Below, piece after piece: positions 42,760-50,578 of a stretch of DNA of 64,000 nucleotides. The stretch is from an uncultured Lachnospiraceae bacterium (GTDB lineage: Bacteria > Bacillota > Clostridia > Lachnospirales > Lachnospiraceae), in contig CAJUEX010000011.1 in assembly GCA_910585715.1 (NCBI GenBank), positions 1 to 64,000 of the forward strand. Reading direction: 5' to 3'. The position numbers and the translations under genes were made by a program. The notes under the pieces are model-generated. The model was not told the origin of the DNA. It saw only the letters and a list, made by a program, of their open reading frames with translations, and searched no databases. How positions within the stretch are numbered: position 1 is the first letter of the stretch; each line of letters begins with the position of its first letter.

Positions 42760-44837
42760 TAATTTACCACTTCCTCTTTTGTACCTGTTCCGCCGCCTAA
42801 GTAATCCCTGATTTCTTCAAGGGCTTCTTCATATAAATCCATAACCTTCCGGTGATTTTCCACCATATAATGGACATCTCCTTTTTTGCCTGCCATTTCC
42901 AAAAGCCTTGCCTGTTCTGACAGCCTTTCCGCTCCTATCATTTTGGAGGTGCTCTTTAAAGCATGTATAAATATAGTATAATCGGTAAAATCCTGCTTAT
43001 CAAAGGAACCCTGTATGTCCGCTTTATTTTTATCTGAAGTGTCCCTGAAGGATTCCAAAAGGAACTTAAAGCATTCCACATCTCCCTCAGCCGACTCGAT
43101 TGCGGTAACGATATCCAGACATTTAAAAGGATATTTGGCATTAATCCTGTCCGCTGTTTCCTGCCACAGGGAACGGAAAACAGACTTTTCGATTTCATCA
43201 TATTCTACCATTACATATTTATTGGAAGGCAGACATTTCAATATTTTTTCTTCCAGGCGCTTTCCCTGAATTGGCTTTGACATATAGTCCACAAAGCCTT
43301 CTTTTAAGTACATTTCCCTTACGCCTGAAATGGCATTTGCTGTTAAAACAATAACCGGCGTATCCGCATTCGGAGAATCACTCATCTGCTTCAGACGCTT
43401 CATAGTCTCAATACCATCCATGCGGGGCATCATATGGTCCATTAAGATGACATCATATTTAATTTCTTTGCAAAGCTCCAGGGCTTTTTCGCCGTCAGCC
43501 GCTTTGTCCACCTTGATTTCCGTGTTCTTTAACAAACCTTCCGCTACGGACAGATTCATGGCATTATCATCCACTACTAAAATTCTTACATCCGGCGCGA
43601 CGAACATGGTCCTGTATTTCTTGTCTTTCTCCTTGCTGTAGGAATATTTCTCCCGGAACTTGCCAATAGGCTTTCTATCCTTGATTCCCTGCTTTAACGT
43701 AAAGGAGAAGGTAGAACCCACCCCGTATTCGCTTCGTACATTCAAACTGCTGTCCATCAGCTCAAGCAGCTGCTTGGTAATGCTCAGTCCAAGACCATTC
43801 CCTTCTATATTCCTGTTACGCTCCTCTTCAATTCTCTCAAAGGAAACAAACAGGCGGTTTATATCTTCTTCCTTAATGCCAATGCCCGTATCCGTTACTG
43901 AAATAATCAGCATAATATGGGAATCACCGGCTTCCTTCCAGTCAACCTTTAATACGACGCTTCCTTCATTTGTGTATTTAATTGCATTTGTCAATAAATT
44001 GATGATTACCTGCTTGATGCGGATTTCATCACCAAAAAGCAGGTATGGAATATTCTCGGATATAACCGGAATAAACTCCAGATTTTTATTGGCGGCTTTT
44101 ATTTCCACCATATTGATAACTTCCGTCAGCAAGTTGGCGACTTCATATTCTGCCGGAAGAATTTCCATTTTACCGCATTCAATTTTGGAAAAATCAAGCA
44201 GATCATTCACAAGGGACAACAGGGTAGTGGCCGCTTCCCGAATGTTTTCCGCATAGCCTTTTACCGATATCTCCGTTGTTTCCCTTAAAATGATTTCATC
44301 CATTCCCAGCACTGTATTGATGGGAGTACGGATTTCATGGCTCATATTGGCAAGAAAATCTGATTTTGCCCGATTGGCAGCATCTGCCATTTCTTTTAAC
44401 TCTTTCAGCTTTTTATTGGTCTTATAATGTCCTGTTATGTCAACCAGCCAGACGAACCTGCCCCTGACATTGTCCTGCTCCTCTAATGTTTCGGAACGTA
44501 TTTCGTATATTTTTGACAATTCCTCGGAAACGTATTCCTCTTCATGAAACAGCTTTTTGATTTCGGGAAACTCTGAAATAGATTGTATATTCACAATATT
44601 CGGAAACAATTGAGTAAACTCATGATTGTAAAATAATACCTTATTATCATTGGAAACAATCAGAATAGCTCCGATATCTTTATTCAGTATACCTGTGGTC
44701 ACCGCTTTTACTGAATCATATTCTTCTGCACGGACTACCGGAGCCCCTTCTGCTGACTGTGCGGCAGTCTTCAGTTTCCAGATAACCACCCCCATTCCGA
44801 TTATTACAGCCCCCATAATCACTGCTAAAAATCCCAT
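42759..44837 (-). CDS. Hybrid sensor histidine kinase with receiver and HPt domains
   Basis: 692 residues from MGFLAVIMGAVIIGMG at 44837, chosen because AAGGAGAAGGT precedes it and a promoter lies between it and the longer upstream frame. One N-terminal membrane helix, a PAS-like domain (about 50-135), HisKA with His167 in NMSHEIRTPINT, HATPase with NAIKYTNEG, DTGIGI and GNGLGLSITKQ, a receiver domain (ILVVDDNAMNLSV, DVILMDHMMPRMDG) and a C-terminal HPt with FIHALKSTSKMIGA. A full internal phosphorelay; the output regulator is not adjacent. Confidence 0.92.
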   Translation of the reverse strand: MGFLAVIMGAVIIGMGVVIWKLKTAAQSAEGAPVVRAEEYDSVKAVTTGILNKDIGAILIVSNDNKVLFYNHEFTQLFPNIVNIQSISEFPEIKKLFHEEEYVSEELSKIYEIRSETLEEQDNVRGRFVWLVDITGHYKTNKKLKELKEMADAANRAKSDFLANMSHEIRTPINTVLGMDEIILRETTEISVKGYAENIREAATTLLSLVNDLLDFSKIECGKMEILPAEYEVANLLTEVINMVEIKAANKNLEFIPVISENIPYLLFGDEIRIKQVIINLLTNAIKYTNEGSVVLKVDWKEAGDSHIMLIISVTDTGIGIKEEDINRLFVSFERIEEERNRNIEGNGLGLSITKQLLELMDSSLNVRSEYGVGSTFSFTLKQGIKDRKPIGKFREKYSYSKEKDKKYRTMFVAPDVRILVVDDNAMNLSVAEGLLKNTEIKVDKAADGEKALELCKEIKYDVILMDHMMPRMDGIETMKRLKQMSDSPNADTPVIVLTANAISGVREMYLKEGFVDYMSKPIQGKRLEEKILKCLPSNKYVMVEYDEIEKSVFRSLWQETADRINAKYPFKCLDIVTAIESAEGDVECFKFLLESFRDTSDKNKADIQGSFDKQDFTDYTIFIHALKSTSKMIGAERLSEQARLLEMAGKKGDVHYMVENHRKVMDLYEEALEEIRDYLGGGTGTKEEVVN

Positions 44838-44892
44838 ACCTTCTCCTTCCCTTTTCACCTGCATGAAACAGAAACTTAATTGTTTTTGTTCT

Positions 44893-44921
44893 ATTATACC
44901 AACTAATCCCAAAAGCCACAA
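44893..44921 (-). promoter_or_regulatory. Promoter for the hybrid kinase operon
   Basis: On minus TTGTGG (44921-44916), 17 bp spacer, TATAAT (44898-44893). R5 starts 32 bp upstream of the -35. This fixes the kinase start at 44837. Confidence 0.65.
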
Positions 44922-44953
44922 TGGGATTTTTGCATAAAAAGCAGGTTGTGCTT

Positions 44954-45170
44954 TGACAGTTTGACCGGCAGTTCCCATGGAGAAAGCAGGACGGGCATGT
45001 TGCAGGACATGTTTCTACGTCGCCACGCTCTCGCTCTATAAAAACGCAGCAGTTCTAAGCTCGAAAGAACCTCGCTAAGAACCGGCGATTTTATAAGGGC
45101 TCCTTAAGAAATCATGTCCTGCAACATGCCCGTCCTGCTTTCTCCATGGGAACTGCCGGCCAAACTGTCA
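44954..45170 (+). repeat. Palindromic element R5 (type A core)
   Basis: 217 bp. Arms of 58 bp (44954-45011 with 45113-45170) pair with a single mismatch. The core has GTTCT/AGAAC where other type A copies have GTGCT/AGCGC, a compensatory change. It lies 18 bp after the stop codon of the siroheme reductase gene. Confidence 0.92.
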
Positions 45171-45188
45171 CATTATATCTATATTTAT

Positions 45189-46748
45189 CTACTTGTTAAT
45201 GTATTTTCCGGCAAGCTCCCGAAGCTCGTCCGGATGCTTTTCATACCACTGCTCATAAACAGGAGTATCTGAAGCTGCAATAGTTTTTCCAAGCTCAACA
45301 AGAAATTCCGGTATGTCCACAGCCAGCATGGAGCCTAAGCTTTCTCCGAACCGTTCCTCATTCTTTGCCGCACTTCCTCCTATGAACAGGTTAAATGCCG
45401 GCTGGGGCTTGTCGTCTACACGCTTTACAAAGCCGTGGAATCCCATGCTTCCCACCTGATGAGTGCCGCAGGAGGATATGCAGCCGGATATATGCAGCTT
45501 AGGCAGTACCCCGTCTGCAAATCCTTCTTTTCTTACTGCCTCCACGATTGCCTTTAAAAGCCCCTGGGAGTCCTGCAGCCCGACCTGGCAGATGGTGCTG
45601 CCGATACATGCAATGGAGGATTCCAGCCTGTTTTTTGCACTGTCCTTCGTAATATCCAGAATGGTTTCCGCCTCTTTTCCGTTCAGATTCAGGATATATA
45701 CGCTTTCATCCGGAGAAAGGGCAAGTTCCACCTGCTCCATGTCTTTTACCGCCTGATACAATGCCTGCAGGGTTTCCGGCGCAATGCAGCCTCCTATCGG
45801 ATGGTAATGCACGGCACACAGTCCTGCCTGCTTCTGCCTGATGACACGTGCTGTTTTGCTTTCCGGTATGGCATCTTCTTTTCCGGTTTTTGTTATGGCA
45901 CTCTCTTCTGCCGCAATATCCAGATTTTCCGTTTCAAGGACTTTTTGCAACTTTTCTATATATGCTTTTTTATATTGCTCCGGCCCTCCGAGGGTTTCCT
46001 GCATATATCGGGTCCTTGCCTTATTGCGCTGCTGATAATTGCCGTATTCCGTAAAGGTGTCCACCATGGCTTTTATATAATACAGCAACTTTTCCGGTTT
46101 TACATCCTGCGCCACAAGAACTCCCATTTTGTAATTATTTCCAAGTCCTCCTGCGCTGTACACGTCAAAGGTATGGTTTTTCCCGGCAACAAAACCTAAA
46201 TCCCGGAATGTTGCATGCACCAGATTATCCTTCGAATTGGAAAATGCCACCTTCAGCTTTCTCGGCAGCTTTACCGTATTGATAAAGGACAAAAGATAAT
46301 CCGCTGCTTTTTTTGCATACGGGAGCACGTCAAAGGGTTCTCCTTCCTCCACGCCGGATAAGGGAGATACCATTACATTTCTCGGGAAATCTCCGCCGCC
46401 TCCCCTTGTAATGATTCCAACCTCAAATGCCTGCTCCATAATCCGGCAAACTGCCTCTTCATTCAGATTGTGGAGCTGTATGGTCTGACAGGTGGTGAAA
46501 TGGATTTTGTCTATATGAAATTCTTCTACCGCATCCACAATAAATTTCAGCTGGTCTTTATTGATTCTGCCCCCTGCCAGCCTGAGCCTGAGCATGCTGC
46601 TTTTTCCTCCTCTCTGGGCATAGCTGCCAAAGCCTCCGGAAATCCCTTTATATTCCGCAGTGGTTACCTCTCCCTTATAAAATCCAGCCGTTACTTTTTC
46701 AAACTGCTTTAAATCCTCTTTAAATTCCTGATATAATTGTTCTTCCAT
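45189..46748 (-). CDS. Siroheme-dependent nitrite/sulfite reductase hemoprotein
   Basis: 519 residues with the two ferredoxin-like half-repeats and catalytic domains of the family. The 4Fe-4S/siroheme cysteines are visible as CIGSTIC (C-x5-C) near 390 and CISSC (C-x3-C) near 430, with GGGGDFPRN and TTCQTIQLHNL upstream. It would reduce sulfite to sulfide or nitrite to ammonia, six electrons, in the cytosol; sequence by eye does not decide which. The gene stands alone, between R5 and a MITE-like element, with no adjacent siroheme or flavoprotein genes. Confidence 0.88.
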   Translation of the reverse strand: MEEQLYQEFKEDLKQFEKVTAGFYKGEVTTAEYKGISGGFGSYAQRGGKSSMLRLRLAGGRINKDQLKFIVDAVEEFHIDKIHFTTCQTIQLHNLNEEAVCRIMEQAFEVGIITRGGGGDFPRNVMVSPLSGVEEGEPFDVLPYAKKAADYLLSFINTVKLPRKLKVAFSNSKDNLVHATFRDLGFVAGKNHTFDVYSAGGLGNNYKMGVLVAQDVKPEKLLYYIKAMVDTFTEYGNYQQRNKARTRYMQETLGGPEQYKKAYIEKLQKVLETENLDIAAEESAITKTGKEDAIPESKTARVIRQKQAGLCAVHYHPIGGCIAPETLQALYQAVKDMEQVELALSPDESVYILNLNGKEAETILDITKDSAKNRLESSIACIGSTICQVGLQDSQGLLKAIVEAVRKEGFADGVLPKLHISGCISSCGTHQVGSMGFHGFVKRVDDKPQPAFNLFIGGSAAKNEERFGESLGSMLAVDIPEFLVELGKTIAASDTPVYEQWYEKHPDELRELAGKYINK

Positions 46749-46797
46749 TCAATAGCTTCCTTTCCTTTTTCATACTTTTCTTTCCGCTTCTTCATTC

Positions 46798-46962
46798 CTA
46801 GTATGCTGACCTATTGATAATTAGCATAATCCCTTGTCTATTTTTTCATTGGTCTGCGTTGTCGTCAGTTGACAATGGGTTCACATTGCCGCCTTCCTCC
46901 GCCTTGCCAATGAAAAAATATCCTGCGGCCTTATGCTAAATATCAATAGGTCAGCACACTAG
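46798..46962. mobile_element. MITE-like element M1, 165 bp
   Basis: The two ends, CTAGTATGCTGACCTATTGA and CTAGTGTGCTGACCTATTGA (second as complement), form about 32 bp terminal inverted repeats with 2 mismatches. Sub-terminal repeats TATTTTTTCATTGG/CCAATGAAAAAATA nest inside. No coding capacity. Nearly identical to M2 in the opposite orientation. CTAG stands at both ends and is either part of the repeat or a 4 bp target duplication. Confidence 0.85.
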
Positions 46963-47043
46963 TAACAATTTAATCATTAGCCTTCCCACACAAAAATCAT
47001 AATATAGACAAAATAGCCACAACGGCCTTTCGATACACAGCGG

Positions 47044-47183
47044 GAACTGGCAGAACATGGGATAGTCTTCCAGGCCTTTACAAAGTCGCCGGCACTTACG
47101 CACCGTACTTTGGTGCGTTAGTACCGCTGCGTCTTTGTAGAGCGAAAGCGTGCCCGGAAGACTATCCCATGTTCTGCCAGTTC
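47044..47183 (-). repeat. Palindromic element R6 (type B core, opposite orientation)
   Basis: 140 bp. Arms of 28 bp (47044-47071 with 47156-47183) are perfectly complementary. In core orientation the helices are ACAAAG/CTTTGT, CGGT/GCCG and ACGCACC/GGTGCGT with loop AAAGTAC, each shifted by compensatory changes from R4 and R7. It is the only R1-R8 copy whose core reads on minus. 37 bp from the Tet-like gene's stop. The 472 bp gap 46749-47220 holds M1 and R6 and no gene. Confidence 0.9.
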
Positions 47184-47220
47184 TCACGTCCCCCCAGCCA
47201 AAAGCCCACAAGATCAACTA

Positions 47221-49815
47221 CTACTCTTTTTGAAAAGAATCCAGCAAATAACTTTTACCCCTTGGCTGGTTCTCTTCATATTCCCGACATATGCTTTCAT
47301 TTGCAAGCCTGATTTCCTCCTGAAGCTCTCTGGCGGAAATCAGGCTGCAGCCCTGACCCCTTATGATAATCTGCTCCAGCCCGTCAGAGGTTGCTACTGT
47401 AATCCGGCATTTCCTTCCGTTTTCATGAGCAAATTTCTCTATATACTGGTCAGCAGTTTCCGCTTCTTTCGTATATACCACATGGATATTGTGATAATCC
47501 ACGATTTCCGTCCGGTGCCCCTGCACCCGGTATGCGTCAAATACTGCAATCAGGTTACACTTTTTAATTGCCTGATAATTGCATAAAATATCCAAAAGCC
47601 TTCCCCTTGCCCCGTCAATGCTTGCTTGGGCAAGCTCCTTCAATTCCTCCCATGCAAAAATTACATTATAACCGTCTACAAGCAGGTATTCTTCCTTCGA
47701 CTCCTGTTTTTTAGACGGGCTGCTTTTTAAAACAACCGCTTCCTTCCTTTTTACCGGTTTTCCTTTCTCCTTTTTGTTGGCATGGTAGGTCCGTTCCAGA
47801 ATTGCATCGATTTCTTCCGTTCCAATCCATTTTTCTTCCTGACTCTTTTGCCTTTGTGGTTCTGTAATACTTGTGCCCTCTGCTTTTGCTTCCTTTTCAA
47901 GCTGGCATTCCACATGCCTGTACTCCTTTACCTTGTCCCATTTTACCAGAATACCTGCACCATGGGCACAAAATATGGAATCTGCAGGATTTTCCGTATC
48001 CCTTTCAAAATCATAGTTCATTGCTTCTATGATTTCTTCCGGATTGTGACATGGTTCATATCCTTTTAAGGTACAGCTTAGCCTTCCAAACCCTTTTGTA
48101 TAAGTATTTACTTCTTTTTGATAACCATTCATGGAAGCTGCCGGAGCAAAACCGGTTAAGACAACCATATCCCCTTCCGTTTGAAAGGGCAGAAAGCTTC
48201 CATGCATCCTTTCAATATCCGACATTGCCCTGCCAATGGTTTTTTCAGGTACTTCCAGCCGAAATTCATAAAAAGGCTCCAGCAATACAGACTTCGCTTC
48301 CAAAAGCCCCTGTCTTACCGCCCGGTAAGCAGCCTGCCTGAAATCCCCGCCTTCCGTATGCTTTTGATGGGCTCTGCCTCCCACCAGGGTAATTTTTATA
48401 TCCGTAACGGGAGAACCGGTAAGCACTCCCTTATGCTCTTTTTCCTCCAGATGGGTCATAACAAGCCTCTGCCAGTTTCCCGCAAGTAACTCTTCACTGC
48501 ACCGGGAGGCAAGCTGCAGACCGCTTCCCGGCTCGCCGGGCTCTAACAAAAGATGGACTTCCGCATAATGCCGCAAAGGTTCATAATGTCCCACCCCCTC
48601 TGTCTGGCCGGCTATTGTTTCCTTATAAACAATATTCCCTTTTCCAAATTCCACCTCTACACCAAACCGCTCTAAAATCAGGCTCTTTAATATTTCAGTC
48701 TGCACTTCCCCCATAAGCCGTACCTGAATCTCTTTTAACTGCTCATCCCACAGAATATGAAGCTCCGGCTGTTCTTCCTCTAACTGTTCCAGCTTGGAAA
48801 GCATAACTGTCTCATCGCATTCCGGCGGCAGCTTCATCTGATAAATAAGCACCGGCTCAAGCACAGGAGCAAAAACAGCTGTTTCCCTTCCAAGCCCGCT
48901 TCCGGGTTTCATACCGGAAAGCCCGGTTACCGCACAGACCGTTCCAGCCTCCGCCTCATCTGTTACCGTATATTTTTCTCCGGAATAAATGCGAATCTGC
49001 GTTACCTTTTCCTGATTTTCTGCCGGTATGCTTCTTACTTTCAGGCTTCCTCCCGTAATTTTCAGAAAAGTAAGCCTGTTCCCTCTGTCGTCTCTTGCAA
49101 TCTTAAAGACCCTTGCACCAAATTCCTCCGGATAAGCTGGCTGCTGCATGTAAGCCTCTATGCCCTCAAGCAGCTCCTTTACCCCTTCCAGTTTCAATGC
49201 GGAGCCAAAAAAACATGGAAATACCTTTCTTTCCCAAACCAGCTTTTTTATCGTCTCTGTCTTTAGCCCTTCTGTCTCCAGAAACTGCTCAAGAGCCCCT
49301 TCATCACACACGGCAATGTCCTCATAAAACGACGCTCCCGTTTTCCTCCCGAAATCCGTACATCCCTCATCCAGCTTTTCCTTTAACTGCTTAAGCAAAT
49401 GCTCCCTGTCCGTACCTCTCTGGTCCATCTTATTAATAAAAAGAAATACCGGAATCCGGTATCTGCTTAAAAGCTTCCATAAGGTCCGGGTATGGGCCTG
49501 TATGCCGTCTGCACCGTTTATTACCAGCAGGGCATAATCCAGCACGCCAAGAGTGCGCTCCATTTCCGCAGAAAAATCCACATGTCCCGGCGTATCTAAC
49601 AGGGTAATCTGCATATCTTTAAGGGAAAACACTGCCTGCTTGGAAAAAATTGTAATTCCCCTCTCCTTTTCCAAAGCATGGGTATCCAAAAAAGCATCCT
49701 TCTTATCCACCCTGCCCATAGTCTGTATGCTTCCGCTTTCATACAGCACAGCCTCCGATAAAGTTGTTTTCCCCGCATCCACATGGGCAAGAATCCCAAT
49801 TGTCAATCGCTTCAT
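47221..49815 (-). CDS. Tet(M)-like ribosomal-protection GTPase fused to NYN/YacP-like domain
   Basis: 864 residues. An EF-G-like translation GTPase of the Tet family: G1 AHVDAGKTT, G2 region KERGITI, G3 DTPGHVDF, G4 NKMDQRG, followed by domains II-V (about 200-640). After a Lys-rich linker, the last about 175 residues form a NYN/PIN-like nuclease domain, YLLVDGYNVIFAWEE through VFDAYRVQGH and TADQYIEKFA...VATSDGLEQ, with the conserved Asp set of YacP/Rae1. Rae1 cleaves mRNA in the ribosomal A site in Bacillus; the fusion suggests a GTPase delivering a nuclease to the ribosome. Whether it protects from tetracycline is unknown. GGAGG-like site weak; promoter at 49912-49940. Confidence 0.9.
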   Translation of the reverse strand: MKRLTIGILAHVDAGKTTLSEAVLYESGSIQTMGRVDKKDAFLDTHALEKERGITIFSKQAVFSLKDMQITLLDTPGHVDFSAEMERTLGVLDYALLVINGADGIQAHTRTLWKLLSRYRIPVFLFINKMDQRGTDREHLLKQLKEKLDEGCTDFGRKTGASFYEDIAVCDEGALEQFLETEGLKTETIKKLVWERKVFPCFFGSALKLEGVKELLEGIEAYMQQPAYPEEFGARVFKIARDDRGNRLTFLKITGGSLKVRSIPAENQEKVTQIRIYSGEKYTVTDEAEAGTVCAVTGLSGMKPGSGLGRETAVFAPVLEPVLIYQMKLPPECDETVMLSKLEQLEEEQPELHILWDEQLKEIQVRLMGEVQTEILKSLILERFGVEVEFGKGNIVYKETIAGQTEGVGHYEPLRHYAEVHLLLEPGEPGSGLQLASRCSEELLAGNWQRLVMTHLEEKEHKGVLTGSPVTDIKITLVGGRAHQKHTEGGDFRQAAYRAVRQGLLEAKSVLLEPFYEFRLEVPEKTIGRAMSDIERMHGSFLPFQTEGDMVVLTGFAPAASMNGYQKEVNTYTKGFGRLSCTLKGYEPCHNPEEIIEAMNYDFERDTENPADSIFCAHGAGILVKWDKVKEYRHVECQLEKEAKAEGTSITEPQRQKSQEEKWIGTEEIDAILERTYHANKKEKGKPVKRKEAVVLKSSPSKKQESKEEYLLVDGYNVIFAWEELKELAQASIDGARGRLLDILCNYQAIKKCNLIAVFDAYRVQGHRTEIVDYHNIHVVYTKEAETADQYIEKFAHENGRKCRITVATSDGLEQIIIRGQGCSLISARELQEEIRLANESICREYEENQPRGKSYLLDSFQKE

Positions 49816-49911
49816 TTTCTACCCTGCATTTCCCGAACTATATTTTAAAAATATTCCTTACTTTCTTTTATGCTTCCCAAAAGCACTTGCACGCATTACT
49901 GCATTGGGTAA

Positions 49912-49940
49912 ATTTTACTATATGGGAAAAGGTTTTTCAA
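49912..49940 (-). promoter_or_regulatory. Promoter for the Tet-like/NYN gene
   Basis: On minus TTGAAA (49940-49935), 17 bp spacer, TAAAAT (49917-49912). R7 begins 32 bp upstream of the -35. The leader is about 95 nt, with no obvious attenuator of the tet(M) kind. Confidence 0.65.
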
Positions 49941-49972
49941 GAGTTGGGGATTTGGGGATTTGGCTGGAGGAC

Positions 49973-50120
49973 GTGTGAGCAGGCATGGCATATGGCAGTC
50001 TTCCGGGCACGCTCCCGCTCTGCAAAGACGCAGCGGTACTAATGCACCAAAGTACGGTGCATAAGGACCGGCGACTTTGCTAAGGCCCTGAATACTGCCA
50101 TATGCCATGCCTGCTCACAC
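49973..50120 (+). repeat. Palindromic element R7 (type B core)
   Basis: 148 bp. The arms 49973-50008 and about 50086-50120 pair with three mismatches. Core helices GCAAAG/CTTTGC, CGGT/ACCG and ATGCACC/GGTGCAT with loop AAAGTAC. It lies between the Tet-like promoter and R9. Confidence 0.9.
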
Positions 50121-50171
50121 TGTGCATCGAAATACCCCTAACCTTTGTTTTATATTTATTGACAATTGCAA

Positions 50172-50232
50172 AAGAAAAACGTCCTGCTGACACAATTTTC
50201 CTGTGCAATATAAGCAATATTACAATCAGGAC
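50172..50232 (-). terminator. Probable terminator of the ABC/two-component operon
   Basis: On minus GTCCTG pairs with CAGGAC (50232-50227 with 50186-50181), enclosing an inner AT-rich stem, and is followed by GTTTTTCTTTT. It lies after R9, about 350 bp past the kinase stop. Confidence 0.5.
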
Positions 50233-50324
50233 ATTTCAAAGCTTCTTATTTGGTTAGCTAATTATTTATATATATCTATATTGAAAGCATATAAAACCTT
50301 CAAACGTACCGGCAGAGAAAACCA

Positions 50325-50566
50325 GCGGCAGAGGGAGGCGGTATGGCTCTATGGGGCGGAGCATTGTTTTGGAGGGAGCTTTTCCTTAACAGGCTGTTCA
50401 AAACCCAGGGTAAAATTGCCACGGATGGCAATTTTAGGCATGCCGCGCCACGGACGGCGCTGCATGCCGCCCCGTCCGCTGCCACTACCCCATACCAGCC
50501 TGTTTAGGAAAATCTCCCTCCAAAACAATGCTCCCCCCATAGAGCCATACCGCCTCCCTCTGCCGC
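50325..50566. repeat. Palindromic element R9, 242 bp, distinct core
   Basis: Arms of about 71 bp (50325-50396 with 50496-50566) pair with only three differences. The core contains two further hairpins: TAAAATTGCCA-cgga-TGGCAATTTTA and GGCATGCCGCGCC...GGCGC-t-GCATGCC. GC-rich and unlike the cores of R1-R8. It ends 12 bp from the stop codon of the kinase gene. Confidence 0.88.
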
Positions 50567-50578
50567 GTCCTCCCCCTT

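Noticed and set aside
44837..44978. Longer N terminus for the hybrid kinase starting at 44978
   Set aside because: That start lies upstream of a clear promoter (44893-44921) and inside palindrome R5; the ATG at 44837 has the good ribosome binding site.
47221..49815. Calling the Tet-like gene an acquired tetracycline-resistance determinant
   Set aside because: No mobile context, no known tet leader, and the extra NYN domain and tight fit between neighbouring elements point to a resident gene of uncertain function.
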